A stretch of 64,000 bases of DNA from Abyssibacter profundi (GTDB lineage: Bacteria; Pseudomonadota; Gammaproteobacteria; Nevskiales; OUC007): positions 1-64,000 of the forward strand of contig NZ_QEQK01000003.1 in assembly GCF_003151135.1 (NCBI RefSeq). The letters are read 5' to 3'. The notes under the pieces were generated by a model. It had not been told where the DNA came from and did not search any database. It saw only the letters and a list, made by a program, of their open reading frames with translations. A program made the position numbers and the translations under genes. Below are positions 53,537 through 62,480 of the stretch, in pieces. Each line of letters opens with the position of its first letter. The first letter of the stretch is position 1.

Positions 53537-54322
53537 TTAGGCGGCGGCCGGGTTCGGGTCATCCTGAGAGGGCTGACGGGATGCACATTCAACCCGGTTG
53601 CGGCCACGGTGCTTGGCTGCGTACATCGCTGCGTCGGCGGCCTCGTATAGCGTTTGTGCGAGGTCGTCCGACCAAGTGGAGCGTGCCGCGCAGCCCAGCG
53701 AGGCCGTCACATGATGACGCTGGTCATCGACCTCGCAGTACACGGTGTCTGCGATCACCCGGCGCAGGCGCTCGGCCGCCTGACAGGCCTCGTCTTCCGT
53801 GGCGCCGTGCATGAGCAGGGCGAATTCCTCCCCGCCAATGCGTGCGGCCACCTCGTCACGACGCGCCACGCGCTGGACGACGGTGCCAAGGCGGCGAAGC
53901 ACGGTGTCTCCGACGCGATGCCCGAACTGGTCGTTCACGCGCTTGAAGTGGTCGAGATCAAAGATGATCAGCGCAAGGGGTTCACCATCGCGCTGGAGCC
54001 GCCGTGCCGCCTTGGCCAGCGCCGCCTGGAAATACTCGGCGTTGTAGAGCCCGGTCAGCCCATCGTGGAGTCCGTGCTCGCGCTCTTCTTCTTCGCGTCG
54101 GCCCAGAGTCCAGCCAAAGGCCGCGAATACGCTGCAGGTGCCGAAGAACATGTAGGCAAACAGTCCCGGTTGATCGGCCAGCGCGGACAAGGGGGATACC
54201 CCGTCAATGGCGAGAATGAGCAGCCAGCCCAGCGGGGCACCCGTGCCGAGACAGGCGCCCTGCAACGCACGGGTCAGGGCCAGTCGCCGTTGGAGCCAGT
54301 GCTCCATCTGTTCCACGTGCAT
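53537..54322 (-). CDS. Diguanylate cyclase (GGDEF protein, membrane-bound)
   Basis: A 261-residue protein making cyclic di-GMP. Two N-terminal transmembrane helices (about 22-42 and 50-70), a short charged linker, then a GGDEF domain: [19 protein letters not shown] and the active-site signature GGEEF. The RxxD inhibitory site preceding GGEEF is not obvious ([14 protein letters not shown]). It is divergent from the cbb3 operon, 153 bp away, so the two may share the control region with the Anr box. Confidence 0.9.
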   Translation of the reverse strand: MHVEQMEHWLQRRLALTRALQGACLGTGAPLGWLLILAIDGVSPLSALADQPGLFAYMFFGTCSVFAAFGWTLGRREEEEREHGLHDGLTGLYNAEYFQAALAKAARRLQRDGEPLALIIFDLDHFKRVNDQFGHRVGDTVLRRLGTVVQRVARRDEVAARIGGEEFALLMHGATEDEACQAAERLRRVIADTVYCEVDDQRHHVTASLGCAARSTWSDDLAQTLYEAADAAMYAAKHRGRNRVECASRQPSQDDPNPAAA

Positions 54323-54400
54323 GTCGGGGTGTCCTTGGGTCGTGACTCGGCGGCGTTGGCCGGGGTCGAGTCAGTGTCTGCGCAATCCACCGGCAGGTTG

Positions 54401-54414
54401 TTGATCCATGTCAA
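54401..54414 (+). promoter_or_regulatory. Anr/FNR box upstream of ccoN
   Basis: TTGATCCATGTCAA matches 9 of the 10 specified bases of TTGATnnnnATCAA. Its centre is about 68 bp upstream of the ccoN ATG, suitable for a class II activated promoter (box at -41.5) with a start near 54449. cbb3 operons are well known Anr/FNR targets, induced at low oxygen. Confidence 0.85.
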
Positions 54415-54475
54415 CACGGTGCGTGGGCCACTGCAACAGACTGGCCGGCGTCTGCTTCCCCTTCGAGACCCGACC

Positions 54476-55915
54476 ATGACCGACTCAGCGCAATCGACCG
54501 TCGTCTACAACGACAAGGTCATTCAGCAGTTCGCGGTGATGACGCTTGTCTGGGGCATTGTTGGCATGACGGTGGGTGTGTTGATCGCCGCCCAGCTCAT
54601 GTGGCCTGCCCTGAACTTCGACGTCCCGTGGCTCACCTATAGCCGGCTGCGGCCGTTGCACACCAATGCGGTGATTTTCGCCTTTGGTGGCTCCGCCCTG
54701 TTCACGACCTCGTACTGGGTGGTGCAGCGGACCTGCGGGGCGCGGCTGATCAGCGACAAGCTGGCGGCGTTCACATTCTGGGGCTGGCAGGCGGTGATCG
54801 TCGCAGCCGCCATCACCCTGCCGATGGGCCTGACCCAGGGCAAGGAATACGCCGAGCTCGAATGGCCCATCGATCTGCTGATCGCCGTGGTCTGGGTGGT
54901 TTACGCCATTGTGTTCTTCGGCACGATCATGAAGCGCCGGGTCCAACATATTTACGTGGCCAACTGGTTTTACGGGGCGTTCATCCTGACGGTGGCCGTA
55001 CTTCACATCGTCAATAACATCTCGATTCCCTATGGCCCGATGCGTTCGTACTCGGCCTATCCGGGCGCCGTGGATGCCATGGTGCAGTGGTGGTACGGCC
55101 ACAACGCCGTCGGCTTTTTCCTGACCGCCGGATTCCTGGGGATGATGTATTACTTCGTGCCCAAGCAGGCGGGCCGGCCGATCTACTCGTATCGGCTGTC
55201 CATCGTCCACTTCTGGGCGCTGATCTCGATTTACATGTGGGCCGGCCCGCATCATCTGCACTACACCGCGATTCCGGACTGGGTGCAGTCGCTGGGCATG
55301 GTGTTCTCACTGATTCTGCTGGCGCCTAGCTGGGGCGGCATGATCAACGGGATCATGACGCTGTCCGGGGCGTGGCATAAGCTGCGTGAGGATCCGATCA
55401 TCAAGTTCCTGATTGTGTCTCTGTCGTTCTACGGCATGAGCACCTTCGAAGGGCCGATGATGTCGATCAAGACGGTTAACGCCCTGTCGCATTACACGGA
55501 TTGGACCATCGGCCATGTCCACTCGGGCGCCCTTGGCTGGGTGGCGATGATCTCCATCGGATCCCTGTACGTGCTGATCCCGCGTCTGGTCGGCAAGACC
55601 GAGATGCACAGCGTGCCGGCCATCAATCTGCACTTCTGGCTGTCGACCATCGGCACGGTGCTGTACATCGCTGCGATGTGGGTGGCCGGTGTCATGCAGG
55701 GGCTGATGTGGCGGGCGGTCGATGAAGACGGCGCGCTGGTCTACACCTTCATCGAGTCCCTGAAGGCGACGTATCCCTTCTACTTCATCCGCCTGCTCGG
55801 GGGCGTGGTGTTCCTGTCGGGCATGTTCGTCATGGCCTGGAATACCTGGAAGACCATGCGCACGCCGGTCGAGCAGCCGGTCGCCGAAACGGCCACCGTG
55901 CCGGCGGGAGCCTGA
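54476..55915 (+). CDS. ccoN: cbb3-type cytochrome c oxidase subunit I
   Basis: Catalytic subunit of the high-affinity terminal oxidase; 479 residues, about 12 membrane helices. Heme and copper ligands: RPLHTNAV for the low-spin heme, and [18 protein letters not shown] and GHVHSGALG for the active site and copper; [14 protein letters not shown] is a cbb3 hallmark. No copper-A site, as expected for cbb3. First gene of the operon; the ATG at 54476 gives [16 protein letters not shown]. Confidence 0.97.
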   Translation: MTDSAQSTVVYNDKVIQQFAVMTLVWGIVGMTVGVLIAAQLMWPALNFDVPWLTYSRLRPLHTNAVIFAFGGSALFTTSYWVVQRTCGARLISDKLAAFTFWGWQAVIVAAAITLPMGLTQGKEYAELEWPIDLLIAVVWVVYAIVFFGTIMKRRVQHIYVANWFYGAFILTVAVLHIVNNISIPYGPMRSYSAYPGAVDAMVQWWYGHNAVGFFLTAGFLGMMYYFVPKQAGRPIYSYRLSIVHFWALISIYMWAGPHHLHYTAIPDWVQSLGMVFSLILLAPSWGGMINGIMTLSGAWHKLREDPIIKFLIVSLSFYGMSTFEGPMMSIKTVNALSHYTDWTIGHVHSGALGWVAMISIGSLYVLIPRLVGKTEMHSVPAINLHFWLSTIGTVLYIAAMWVAGVMQGLMWRAVDEDGALVYTFIESLKATYPFYFIRLLGGVVFLSGMFVMAWNTWKTMRTPVEQPVAETATVPAGA

Positions 55916-55918
55916 GTC

Positions 55919-56530
55919 ATGAATCACGAAAAGATTGAAAAGCACATCGGCCTGATGGCGATCCTGATCGCCGTGGTGATCAGCGTCGGCGGCATCATCG
56001 AGATCGTCCCGCTGATGATCAGCAAATCGGCCACCCAGCCGGCCCCGGGTATCGAGCCGCTGGGTCCTTTGGAGGTGGCCGGACGTGACGTGTACATCCG
56101 CGAGGGTTGCTACAACTGCCATTCGCAGCAGGTGCGCTACCTGGCCGAGGAAGTGCTGCGCTACGGCCCCGCCGCCAAGGCCGGGGAGTCGGTGTACGAG
56201 CACCCCTTCCAGTGGGGCAGCAAGCGCACAGGGCCGGATCTGTCGCGGGTTGGCGGGCGTTACAACGACGAGTGGCATGAGCTGCACCTGATGGACCCGC
56301 GTGCTGTCGTGCCCGAGTCGAACATGCCTGGTTATCCCTGGCTGATCCGGCAGCGGGTCTCGCCCGACGAGGTCCGCCGGATGATGCAGGCCCTGCGGAC
56401 GGCCGGCGTGCCCTACACCGACGCCGATTTCGCCGCCATCGCCGAGGCGGTGACCGGCCAGACCCAGCTCGATGCCTTGGTGGCCTATCTGCAGTCGCTC
56501 AAGGCCAGTGATCAGGAGGTGACGCAATGA
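55919..56530 (+). CDS. ccoO: cbb3-type cytochrome c oxidase subunit II (monoheme cytochrome c)
   Basis: A 203-residue membrane-anchored cytochrome c: one N-terminal helix (residues 10-30) and a single heme motif in EGCYNCHSQQVRYLAEEVLRYG, with the methionine ligand likely in VVPESNMPGYPWL. It transfers electrons from CcoP to CcoN. It begins 3 bp after ccoN and overlaps ccoQ by 4 nt. Confidence 0.96.
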   Translation: MNHEKIEKHIGLMAILIAVVISVGGIIEIVPLMISKSATQPAPGIEPLGPLEVAGRDVYIREGCYNCHSQQVRYLAEEVLRYGPAAKAGESVYEHPFQWGSKRTGPDLSRVGGRYNDEWHELHLMDPRAVVPESNMPGYPWLIRQRVSPDEVRRMMQALRTAGVPYTDADFAAIAEAVTGQTQLDALVAYLQSLKASDQEVTQ

Positions 56531-56688
56531 CCAGCGGAATCATCACCGTGCTCGCCATGCTCGGCTTCGCTGCCGTGGTGTGGTGGGCCTATGGACCGAA
56601 CAGCCGCGAGCGGTTCAAGCAGGCCGAGCAACTGCCTCTGCAGGACGAGGCCCCGGCCACCCAGGGACAGGTGGAGGTGCAATCATGA
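56527..56688 (+). CDS. ccoQ: cbb3-type oxidase subunit IV
   Basis: A 53-residue single-pass protein that stabilises the oxidase: membrane helix in TVLAMLGFAAVVWWAYGPNS followed by an acidic/Pro-rich cytosolic tail, the usual CcoQ/FixQ layout. The ATG overlaps the ccoO stop (ATGA), and the stop overlaps the ccoP start. Recognised mainly by position and topology. Confidence 0.85.
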   Translation: MTSGIITVLAMLGFAAVVWWAYGPNSRERFKQAEQLPLQDEAPATQGQVEVQS

Positions 56689-57569
56689 CGGCGGCGACAG
56701 GCTGGCTGGTCGCCGGCGTTACGTTGCTCAATATCGTGGCCTGTCTCTGGCTGATCTGGGCCACGAGCCGCAACAACCCCAACGATGTGGCCGAGGGTGA
56801 AATCAAGGCCGATGTCTGGGATGACGACCTGCGCGAGCTCAACAATCCGCTGCCGCGGTGGTGGCTGAACCTGTTCATCATCACCATCGTATTTGCTGTC
56901 GGATACATGGTGGTCTTTCCCGGTCTCGGGCATTACACCGGCGTGCTGGACTGGTCCACGCGTGGTGAAATGGAGCAACAGCTGGCCGAGCTCACCGAGC
57001 GTCGCACCCGCAAACTCGATGCGCTGACCGCCGCGCCCATCGCCGATATCGCCACCAATCCGGATGCCCGCAGGCTGGGTCAGGAGCTGTTCGGCAGCTA
57101 CTGCGCCGGCTGCCACGGCGCGAATGCCGAAGGGGCTCGGGGCTATCCCAACCTCGCTGATGACGATTGGCTCTACGGCGGTGACCCCGAAGCCGTGGTG
57201 GCCTCGATCACCCGCGGGCGGCAGGGTGTGATGACGCCATTTTTATCGCAGCTGTCCGAGGCGCAGGTGGCCCAGCTTATCGCCCTGGTGGGGGATTGGC
57301 CCGAGGGGGCGCCGCGTGGCCAGCAGGCAGAGGGGCTGTCCGTCTTCGCCCAACGCTGTGCGGCCTGTCACGGTCAGGACGGACGGGGTAACCAGGCGCT
57401 GGGTGCACCCGATCTCACCGACGACACCTGGCTATATGGCGGTGACGACGCCAGCATCCGCGAGACCATTCTGTTCGGTCGCCAGGGCAAGATGCCCGCG
57501 CATGCCGACCTGCTTAGTGAGCAGGAGATCAAGCTGTTGGCCGGCTACGTGCTGGGACTGGCGCCGTGA
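56685..57569 (+). CDS. ccoP: cbb3-type cytochrome c oxidase subunit III (diheme cytochrome c)
   Basis: A 294-residue diheme cytochrome c receiving electrons from soluble cytochromes. N-terminal helices (4-24 and about 55-75), then two class I heme domains: CAGCHGANAEG (near residue 140) and CAACHGQDGRG (near residue 225), each with an HG and a methionine ligand (VMTPF, KMPAH). The stop overlaps the GTG start of the next gene. Confidence 0.97.
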   Translation: MTAATGWLVAGVTLLNIVACLWLIWATSRNNPNDVAEGEIKADVWDDDLRELNNPLPRWWLNLFIITIVFAVGYMVVFPGLGHYTGVLDWSTRGEMEQQLAELTERRTRKLDALTAAPIADIATNPDARRLGQELFGSYCAGCHGANAEGARGYPNLADDDWLYGGDPEAVVASITRGRQGVMTPFLSQLSEAQVAQLIALVGDWPEGAPRGQQAEGLSVFAQRCAACHGQDGRGNQALGAPDLTDDTWLYGGDDASIRETILFGRQGKMPAHADLLSEQEIKLLAGYVLGLAP

Positions 57570-57859
57570 GTGCTCCCCAGGCCGACCGGGAGGCGTTCTA
57601 CACCCCGCAACCGCCGCTGTCACCGCGTGTTCGCGCGATGGCAGCGGTGGGCTGGTCCTCCTTTCTGGGTGCGGTCGTGGCCACGCCGGTGTATCTCTAC
57701 GCCAGCGCCATGCCCGGTCAGGGCCTGGGGCAACTGTCGGTGGTGTTCCTCGCGGCCTGGGCGGCCGCCGTCGTGCCGGCCGGCATGAGCTGGTTGCTGT
57801 CGGGGCGTGCGCCCCGGCGTGCTCCGTTGCATCGATCTGAAGACTTTACCGACGCATGA
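57566..57859 (+). CDS. Unrecognised two-helix membrane protein between ccoP and ccoG
   Basis: A 97-residue protein from a GTG start overlapping the ccoP stop by 4 nt, ending in a 4-nt overlap with ccoG. It has two hydrophobic segments (about residues 27-48 and 57-79) and Pro-rich ends (YTPQPPLSPRV; GRAPRRAPLH). I do not recognise a family. Its place inside the cbb3 operon and the tight overlaps suggest a role in oxidase assembly or stability, by inference. Confidence 0.6.
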   Translation: MSAPQADREAFYTPQPPLSPRVRAMAAVGWSSFLGAVVATPVYLYASAMPGQGLGQLSVVFLAAWAAAVVPAGMSWLLSGRAPRRAPLHRSEDFTDA

Positions 57860-59211
57860 GCCAGACACCACAAAGCCTGTACGAGTCCGCACCGCGCATT
57901 CATCCACGCGCGGTCTGGGGCCGCTTCGCCCAGTGGCGGGTGATTGCGATGCTCGCGCTGCTGGGGCTGTTCTATGTCGTGCCGTGGATTCGCGTCGGTG
58001 GCGAGCACATCGTGTTGTTCGACCTGGCCGCGCGTCGGTTCCATGTCTTCGGCCTGACACTGGTCCCACAGGACCTGTTCCTGCTGACCTGGCTGCTGAT
58101 TCTGGCCGCCATGACCCTGTTCCTGTTCACCACGCTGGCCGGACGTCTCTGGTGTGGCTATGCCTGTCCGCAAACGGTGTGGACCGAGGCCTTCCTGTGG
58201 ATCGAGCATCACATTGAGGGCGACCGTCACAAGCGCATGAAATTGGATCGTGCGCCCTGGACATCGCAGAAGATCCTGCGGCGGGGCGGCAAGCACCTGG
58301 CCTGGATGCTCTTCGCATTGTTCACCGGCGTCAGTTTTGTCGGCTACTTCGTGCCGGTGGAGCAGGTGGCCGCCAATCTGGTGACGCTGGAGCTGGGAGG
58401 CTGGCCGCTGTTCTGGACACTGTTTTATGCCTTTGCGACCTGGGGCAACGCCGGCTTTATGCGTGAGCAGGTTTGCAAGTACATGTGTCCCTACGCCCGG
58501 TTCCAAAGCGCGATGTTCGACAAGGACACGCTAATCATTGCCTACGACGAGCAGCGGGGCGAGCCGCGCAAGTCCAAGGCACGCAAGCTCTCGGATGTGC
58601 TGGCGGGCGACTGTGTGGATGACCAGATGTGCGTGCAGGTCTGTCCCACCGGGATCGATATACGTGACGGCCTGCAGTACGAGTGCATTGCCTGCGCAGC
58701 CTGTATCGATGCCTGCAACCATGTGATGGATGCCGTGGGCAAGCCACGCAACCTGATTCGCTACACCACCGTGAATCACGACGCTGGCGGCCGTTACCGG
58801 CTGCTGCGCGGGCGTTCGATCGGCTATGGCGTGATCTGGGCCGGACTGCTGCTGGGCTTTGTCGCGTTGGTCTTGCTGCGCAGTTCGGTGGAACTGGATG
58901 TCATCCGTGACCGCAAGAATCTGTATCGCGTCATCGATACCCAGCACATCGAAAACGTCTACACGCTCAAGGTCACCAACAAACAGGACGGCCCGGTGCG
59001 TTACCGCATCAGCGTGACCGGCGAGCAGTCCCTCGCCACGATCAGCCCGGACGCCATCGAACTGGCCCCTGGGGAAACCCGCGGTCTGGTGGTGGGTGTT
59101 CGCGCACCGCTGCTTGGCTATCGGGTCGAGACCATGACCATCGAGCTTCAGGACGCGACCGGCGAGGTCGTGGCCGATCGGAGCACCAACTTTTTCAGGC
59201 CGAAACAATGA
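57856..59211 (+). CDS. ccoG: cbb3 oxidase maturation ferredoxin-like protein
   Basis: A 451-residue inner-membrane protein with about five helices and two Fe-S cluster regions: CGYACPQTVWTE and CKYMCPYARFQ, followed by C..DQMCVQVCPTGIDIR and CIACAACIDACN. A C-terminal periplasmic Ig-like domain ends the protein. CcoG reduces copper for insertion into CcoN. Its stop overlaps the start of the 39-residue gene. Confidence 0.95.
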   Translation: MSQTPQSLYESAPRIHPRAVWGRFAQWRVIAMLALLGLFYVVPWIRVGGEHIVLFDLAARRFHVFGLTLVPQDLFLLTWLLILAAMTLFLFTTLAGRLWCGYACPQTVWTEAFLWIEHHIEGDRHKRMKLDRAPWTSQKILRRGGKHLAWMLFALFTGVSFVGYFVPVEQVAANLVTLELGGWPLFWTLFYAFATWGNAGFMREQVCKYMCPYARFQSAMFDKDTLIIAYDEQRGEPRKSKARKLSDVLAGDCVDDQMCVQVCPTGIDIRDGLQYECIACAACIDACNHVMDAVGKPRNLIRYTTVNHDAGGRYRLLRGRSIGYGVIWAGLLLGFVALVLLRSSVELDVIRDRKNLYRVIDTQHIENVYTLKVTNKQDGPVRYRISVTGEQSLATISPDAIELAPGETRGLVVGVRAPLLGYRVETMTIELQDATGEVVADRSTNFFRPKQ

Positions 59212-59327
59212 AACGCATACCGCCTGCCGGCTGGGTGATTATTGGCGTGCTGGTGTTCACGTTGGTGGCATCGACCTATCTGGTGGTCACGGCGACGACC
59301 ACCGGCTTCTCCGCCCCGACCCCATGA
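59208..59327 (+). CDS. 39-residue single-pass membrane peptide between ccoG and ccoI
   Basis: MKRIPPAGWVIIGVLVFTLV starts the peptide, one membrane helix with a short tail ending FSAPTP. It is too short for ordinary searches and lies where ccoH (FixH) usually lies, overlapping ccoG and ccoI by 4 nt each. It is not a normal CcoH, which is much longer and has a periplasmic domain; it could be a shrunken CcoH or an unrelated helper. The overlaps make translation likely. Confidence 0.6.
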   Translation: MKRIPPAGWVIIGVLVFTLVASTYLVVTATTTGFSAPTP

Positions 59328-61546
59328 CCCCGGTCTCGACAGCCACAGTGGAGCCGCCGGTTGCCACCGACCTGCCAGGCGTGCCGGTGGCCGGTGGTCG
59401 GCGCTCCGTCATTCTTGCTGTTCCTGGCATGCACTGCGGGGCTTGTGTCCGCCGCATCGAGGCGGCGCTTGGCGTCCATCGGGTGGTGATGCGACCGTCC
59501 CTGGCGACCCGGACGGTTGAGCTGGAATTCGACCCCAGGCGCAGCCCACTGACGGCGCTGGTCGATGCCCTGGAGCAAGCCGGGTTTCCAGGTCGGCCGG
59601 TGGCGGCCCCTGCCGCGGCCGATCTCAGCCGGCAAAGCTATGCTCGCAGCGTTCGACGGGTCGTGCTGGCCGCATTCCTGACCATGCAGGTCATGATGCT
59701 GGCCTGGCCTTCTTACCTGTCCGGCGGGACGCTGGAACCCGGCGTGGATCGGCTGTTGACCTTCGCGCAGTGGCTGCTGGCCACACCGGTGGTGTTCTAC
59801 GCCGGCTGGCCGTTTCTATCCGGTGCTTGGCGGGATGTCCGCAACGCCACGCCGTCCATGGATTTGCCGGTGGGCCTGGCCCTGATCACGGCCTATGGCT
59901 TCAGCGCCTGGCACACGGTGAGTGGCGCCGGCACCGTGTACTTCGACTCGGCCGTCATGTTTGTGCTGTTTCTGTCGCTGGGCCGTCTGCTGGAGGCGCG
60001 GGGCCGGCTGCAGGCGGCCGAGCGGGTGCGGCATGTGCTGGCCGACCAGCCCACGATGGCGCGGGTTCGAGACGGGGACGGCTGGACAGAACAGGCTGTC
60101 GCCACCGTTGTTCCCGGCATGCAGGTGCAGGTCAGGCCGGGCGAAACCGTGCCGGTGGACGGACGCCTGGTGGGCCGCGGTGCACACCTCAGCCAGGCCG
60201 TGCTGACCGGCGAGCCGGCTCCGCGCTGGTTTGACGTCGATGCCAGCGTGCTGGCCGGGTCTGTGCTGGTCGATGAGGCCCCCGTGACCTTGACGGCAAC
60301 CGCTGCCGGAACCGACACCACCCTGGCCGCCATCGGGCGGGCCATGCACCGGGCCTTGTCGGAGCGGCCGCCCGCCCAGGTGCTGGCCGATCGCATTGCC
60401 GGTGTGTTCATTCTGGCCGTACTCGTGGGGGCTGCCGCGGCCGGCTGGGCCTGGTGGTCTGCCGGGCCGGACCGCGCCGTGGAAATCATGCTGGCCGTGC
60501 TGGTGGCCAGCTGCCCCTGTGCATTGTCACTGGCCGTGCCTGCGGTGTTGGCCGCAGCCATCGGCCGGCTCTCGCGGCTGGGCGTGCTGCCAGCCCGGGC
60601 GCGTGCCTTGCTGGCGGCTGGCCGCATCGACACCGTGGTGTTCGACAAGACCGGAACGCTCACCGAGGACGGGCTGGTCCGGCAGGTCGTCCGGGTGCGG
60701 CCCGGCTGCCATGCCGAACAGGCGCTGCAGCTCGCCGCGGCCGTTGAGCGAGCCAGCACCCACCCCATTGCCCGGGCATTCGACGACATCGAAGCCGCGC
60801 CAGCCCATGCAGCTTGCGTCGATCGCGGGTCGGTGTCCGGCGAGGTGGCGGGGTTGCAGGTCGTGCTGAGCACCGCCGGGTCGGAGGATTTGAGGCAGCT
60901 CGATGTCGAGCCCAGTCCGGAGCTGACCTGGATCGCCCTGCGCGTGGATGGCGTGCTCGAGGCGGTGTTTGGTCTGGCCGCGACGCGGCGTTCCGATGCC
61001 CTGCAAACCGTCCAGCAGCTCCAGGCCATGGGCTGTCATGTCCATCTGCTCAGTGGCGATACGCCGGCCGCCGCAAACCATTTCGCGGCCTCACTGGGCA
61101 TGGACGCAGCCACCGGAGGCTGTACCCCTGCCGACAAGCTCGCCTACCTGCAGTCGCTGCGGGCACGCGGCCACCGCGTTGCCATGGTTGGTGATGGCAT
61201 TAACGACTCGCCAACGCTCGCGGCCGCCGATGTGGGTATTGCGCTGGGCTCGGGGACCGGTTTGGCGCAATCCAGTGCCGATGCCATCTTGATGGACGGG
61301 CGGCTGGGTGGCGTTGTTGACCTGCTGCGCGCAGCCCGCACGGTGCGTCGCCGTATCACCCAGAACGTTGTCTGGGCGCTGGGTTATAACGCGGCGGTTT
61401 ATCCGCTGGCTGCGCTGGGATATCTACCTCCCTGGGGTGCGGCTATCGGCATGGCGACCAGCTCGGCCTGGGTCGTGGCCAACGCGATTCGTCGCGTCCC
61501 TGACCGGACACGGCCGGCCACCCACCCAAGCGCGGTGGCGGCATGA
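59324..61546 (+). CDS. ccoI: Copper-translocating P-type ATPase for cbb3 assembly
   Basis: A 740-residue P1B-type ATPase. The N-terminal metal-binding domain has GMHCGACVRRIEAAL; then eight membrane helices with SCPCALSLAVP (CPC metal site), the phosphorylation site DKTGTLTEDG and the hinge GDGINDSPTLAAADVGIALGSGT. CcoI supplies copper to the CcoN active site and exports copper to the periplasm. Overlaps neighbours by 4 nt. General CopA is the alternative, but the operon position decides. Confidence 0.95.
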   Translation: MTPVSTATVEPPVATDLPGVPVAGGRRSVILAVPGMHCGACVRRIEAALGVHRVVMRPSLATRTVELEFDPRRSPLTALVDALEQAGFPGRPVAAPAAADLSRQSYARSVRRVVLAAFLTMQVMMLAWPSYLSGGTLEPGVDRLLTFAQWLLATPVVFYAGWPFLSGAWRDVRNATPSMDLPVGLALITAYGFSAWHTVSGAGTVYFDSAVMFVLFLSLGRLLEARGRLQAAERVRHVLADQPTMARVRDGDGWTEQAVATVVPGMQVQVRPGETVPVDGRLVGRGAHLSQAVLTGEPAPRWFDVDASVLAGSVLVDEAPVTLTATAAGTDTTLAAIGRAMHRALSERPPAQVLADRIAGVFILAVLVGAAAAGWAWWSAGPDRAVEIMLAVLVASCPCALSLAVPAVLAAAIGRLSRLGVLPARARALLAAGRIDTVVFDKTGTLTEDGLVRQVVRVRPGCHAEQALQLAAAVERASTHPIARAFDDIEAAPAHAACVDRGSVSGEVAGLQVVLSTAGSEDLRQLDVEPSPELTWIALRVDGVLEAVFGLAATRRSDALQTVQQLQAMGCHVHLLSGDTPAAANHFAASLGMDAATGGCTPADKLAYLQSLRARGHRVAMVGDGINDSPTLAAADVGIALGSGTGLAQSSADAILMDGRLGGVVDLLRAARTVRRRITQNVVWALGYNAAVYPLAALGYLPPWGAAIGMATSSAWVVANAIRRVPDRTRPATHPSAVAA

Positions 61547-61710
61547 GCAGTCTGCTGCTGCTGATTCCGATCAGCCTGGTGCTGGTTGCCGCTGCCATCG
61601 CCGTGCTGATGTGGGCGCTGAACTCCGGGCAGTACGACCGCCTGGATAATCGCATGCCGGATGTGGAGCAGGGCGACGGCGTCGACGAGCCACCGGAACC
61701 CCGACCGTGA
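61543..61710 (+). CDS. ccoS: cbb3 oxidase assembly protein
   Basis: A 55-residue single-pass protein, MSSLLLLIPISLVLVAAAIA followed by LMWALNSGQYDRLDNRMPD and an acidic tail. The segment W.NSGQYDRLD is the CcoS signature. Needed for cofactor insertion into CcoN. Overlaps ccoI (ATGA) and shares its TGATG junction with the next gene. Confidence 0.92.
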   Translation: MSSLLLLIPISLVLVAAAIAVLMWALNSGQYDRLDNRMPDVEQGDGVDEPPEPRP

Positions 61711-62327
61711 TGACGCCGACAGCACTCACCGCGGGGGGCTTTCTTGCGCTGGGGCTGATGGCCGCACCGCATTATGCGATGACCTGCGGGCTGGTCTTCT
61801 CGGGCACTCAACCCCATGCCCGACAGCCGGCACCGGCTTGTGGGCGCTGCGTCGCGGTGGCGCTGTCGGCCCGGCAGCTGGTCCTGGTGGCTCTGGGCAT
61901 GTTGACAGCCGGGGTGGGAGCCACAGCTGGTGCCTGGCTGCCGATTGTGATGATGTCGCTGGCCGCCGGCCTGGGTTTATGGGTGGCACTGGACCGTTTG
62001 CGTTCGCGATCGGCAGCGACGACCCGATCCATCGCCGGGCTGGGCGCGGCCATGGCGTTGTTGCCCTGCCCGGTGTTCTACGGGGTGCTCGGCTACGTGG
62101 TGCTCACCGGGGATGTGCTGCAGGGCGGCTTGCTAGCCGGCTCGTTTGCCTTGGGCTCGGCCGTCGGTGTGGCCCTGGTGATGATCGCCGCCTCCTGGGT
62201 CGCGCCTCGCCTTTCTGGCCGTGTCTGGCCTCGGCTTCGGGCCGGGATGACGGCTGCGGGCCTGTTGTTGGCGCTGGGGCTGGCCTGGGGCTGCGACTGG
62301 GGGCGTTGGCTTTGCCAGCTGGGCTAG
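61710..62327 (+). CDS. TauE/SafE-like membrane protein linked to ccoS
   Basis: A 205-residue protein with six hydrophobic helices, of the TauE/SafE-like family often encoded after ccoS. The N-terminal region has HYAMTCG where relatives carry an HCxGMCG copper-type motif, so the first cysteine is replaced by Tyr. Probably involved in copper or sulfur handling for oxidase assembly. The ATG at 61710 gives TGATG coupling to ccoS; a GTG at 61707 is an alternative. The TAG stop is the first three bases of the palindromic repeat. Confidence 0.75.
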   Translation: MTPTALTAGGFLALGLMAAPHYAMTCGLVFSGTQPHARQPAPACGRCVAVALSARQLVLVALGMLTAGVGATAGAWLPIVMMSLAAGLGLWVALDRLRSRSAATTRSIAGLGAAMALLPCPVFYGVLGYVVLTGDVLQGGLLAGSFALGSAVGVALVMIAASWVAPRLSGRVWPRLRAGMTAAGLLLALGLAWGCDWGRWLCQLG

Positions 62328-62384
62328 GGAAGCACTGATTGATTCGCGCCAGCAAGACGGCGCGAATCAATCAGTGCTTCCCGA
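62325..62384. repeat. 56-bp perfect palindromic repeat, short copy of the GGGAAGCACTGA family
   Basis: A perfect 24-bp inverted repeat (62327-62350 and 62359-62382) starting GGGAAGCACTGATTGATTCG, with the 8-nt loop AGCAAGAC. TAG plus the outer arm gives the stop of the preceding gene. It should fold into a strong hairpin in RNA or DNA and may terminate the cbb3 operon, though there is no T-run. Longer relatives are at 16699 and 31612. Confidence 0.85.
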
Positions 62385-62410
62385 GTGAGTGAACGAAACT
62401 GGCTGAGCCG

Positions 62411-62424
62411 TTGATGCAGGTCAA
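62411..62424 (+). promoter_or_regulatory. Anr/FNR box upstream of the universal stress gene
   Basis: TTGATGCAGGTCAA matches 9 of the 10 specified bases of TTGATnnnnATCAA, with the same GTCAA variant as the ccoN box. Its centre is 63 bp upstream of the ATG at 62481. Anr-controlled universal stress genes are known in Pseudomonas, where they help survival without oxygen. Confidence 0.8.
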
Positions 62425-62480
62425 TCGTGTCGGCGCATGGCCGCGCCATCATGGGCACTCGTTCAGCAGGAGTGGCCGTC

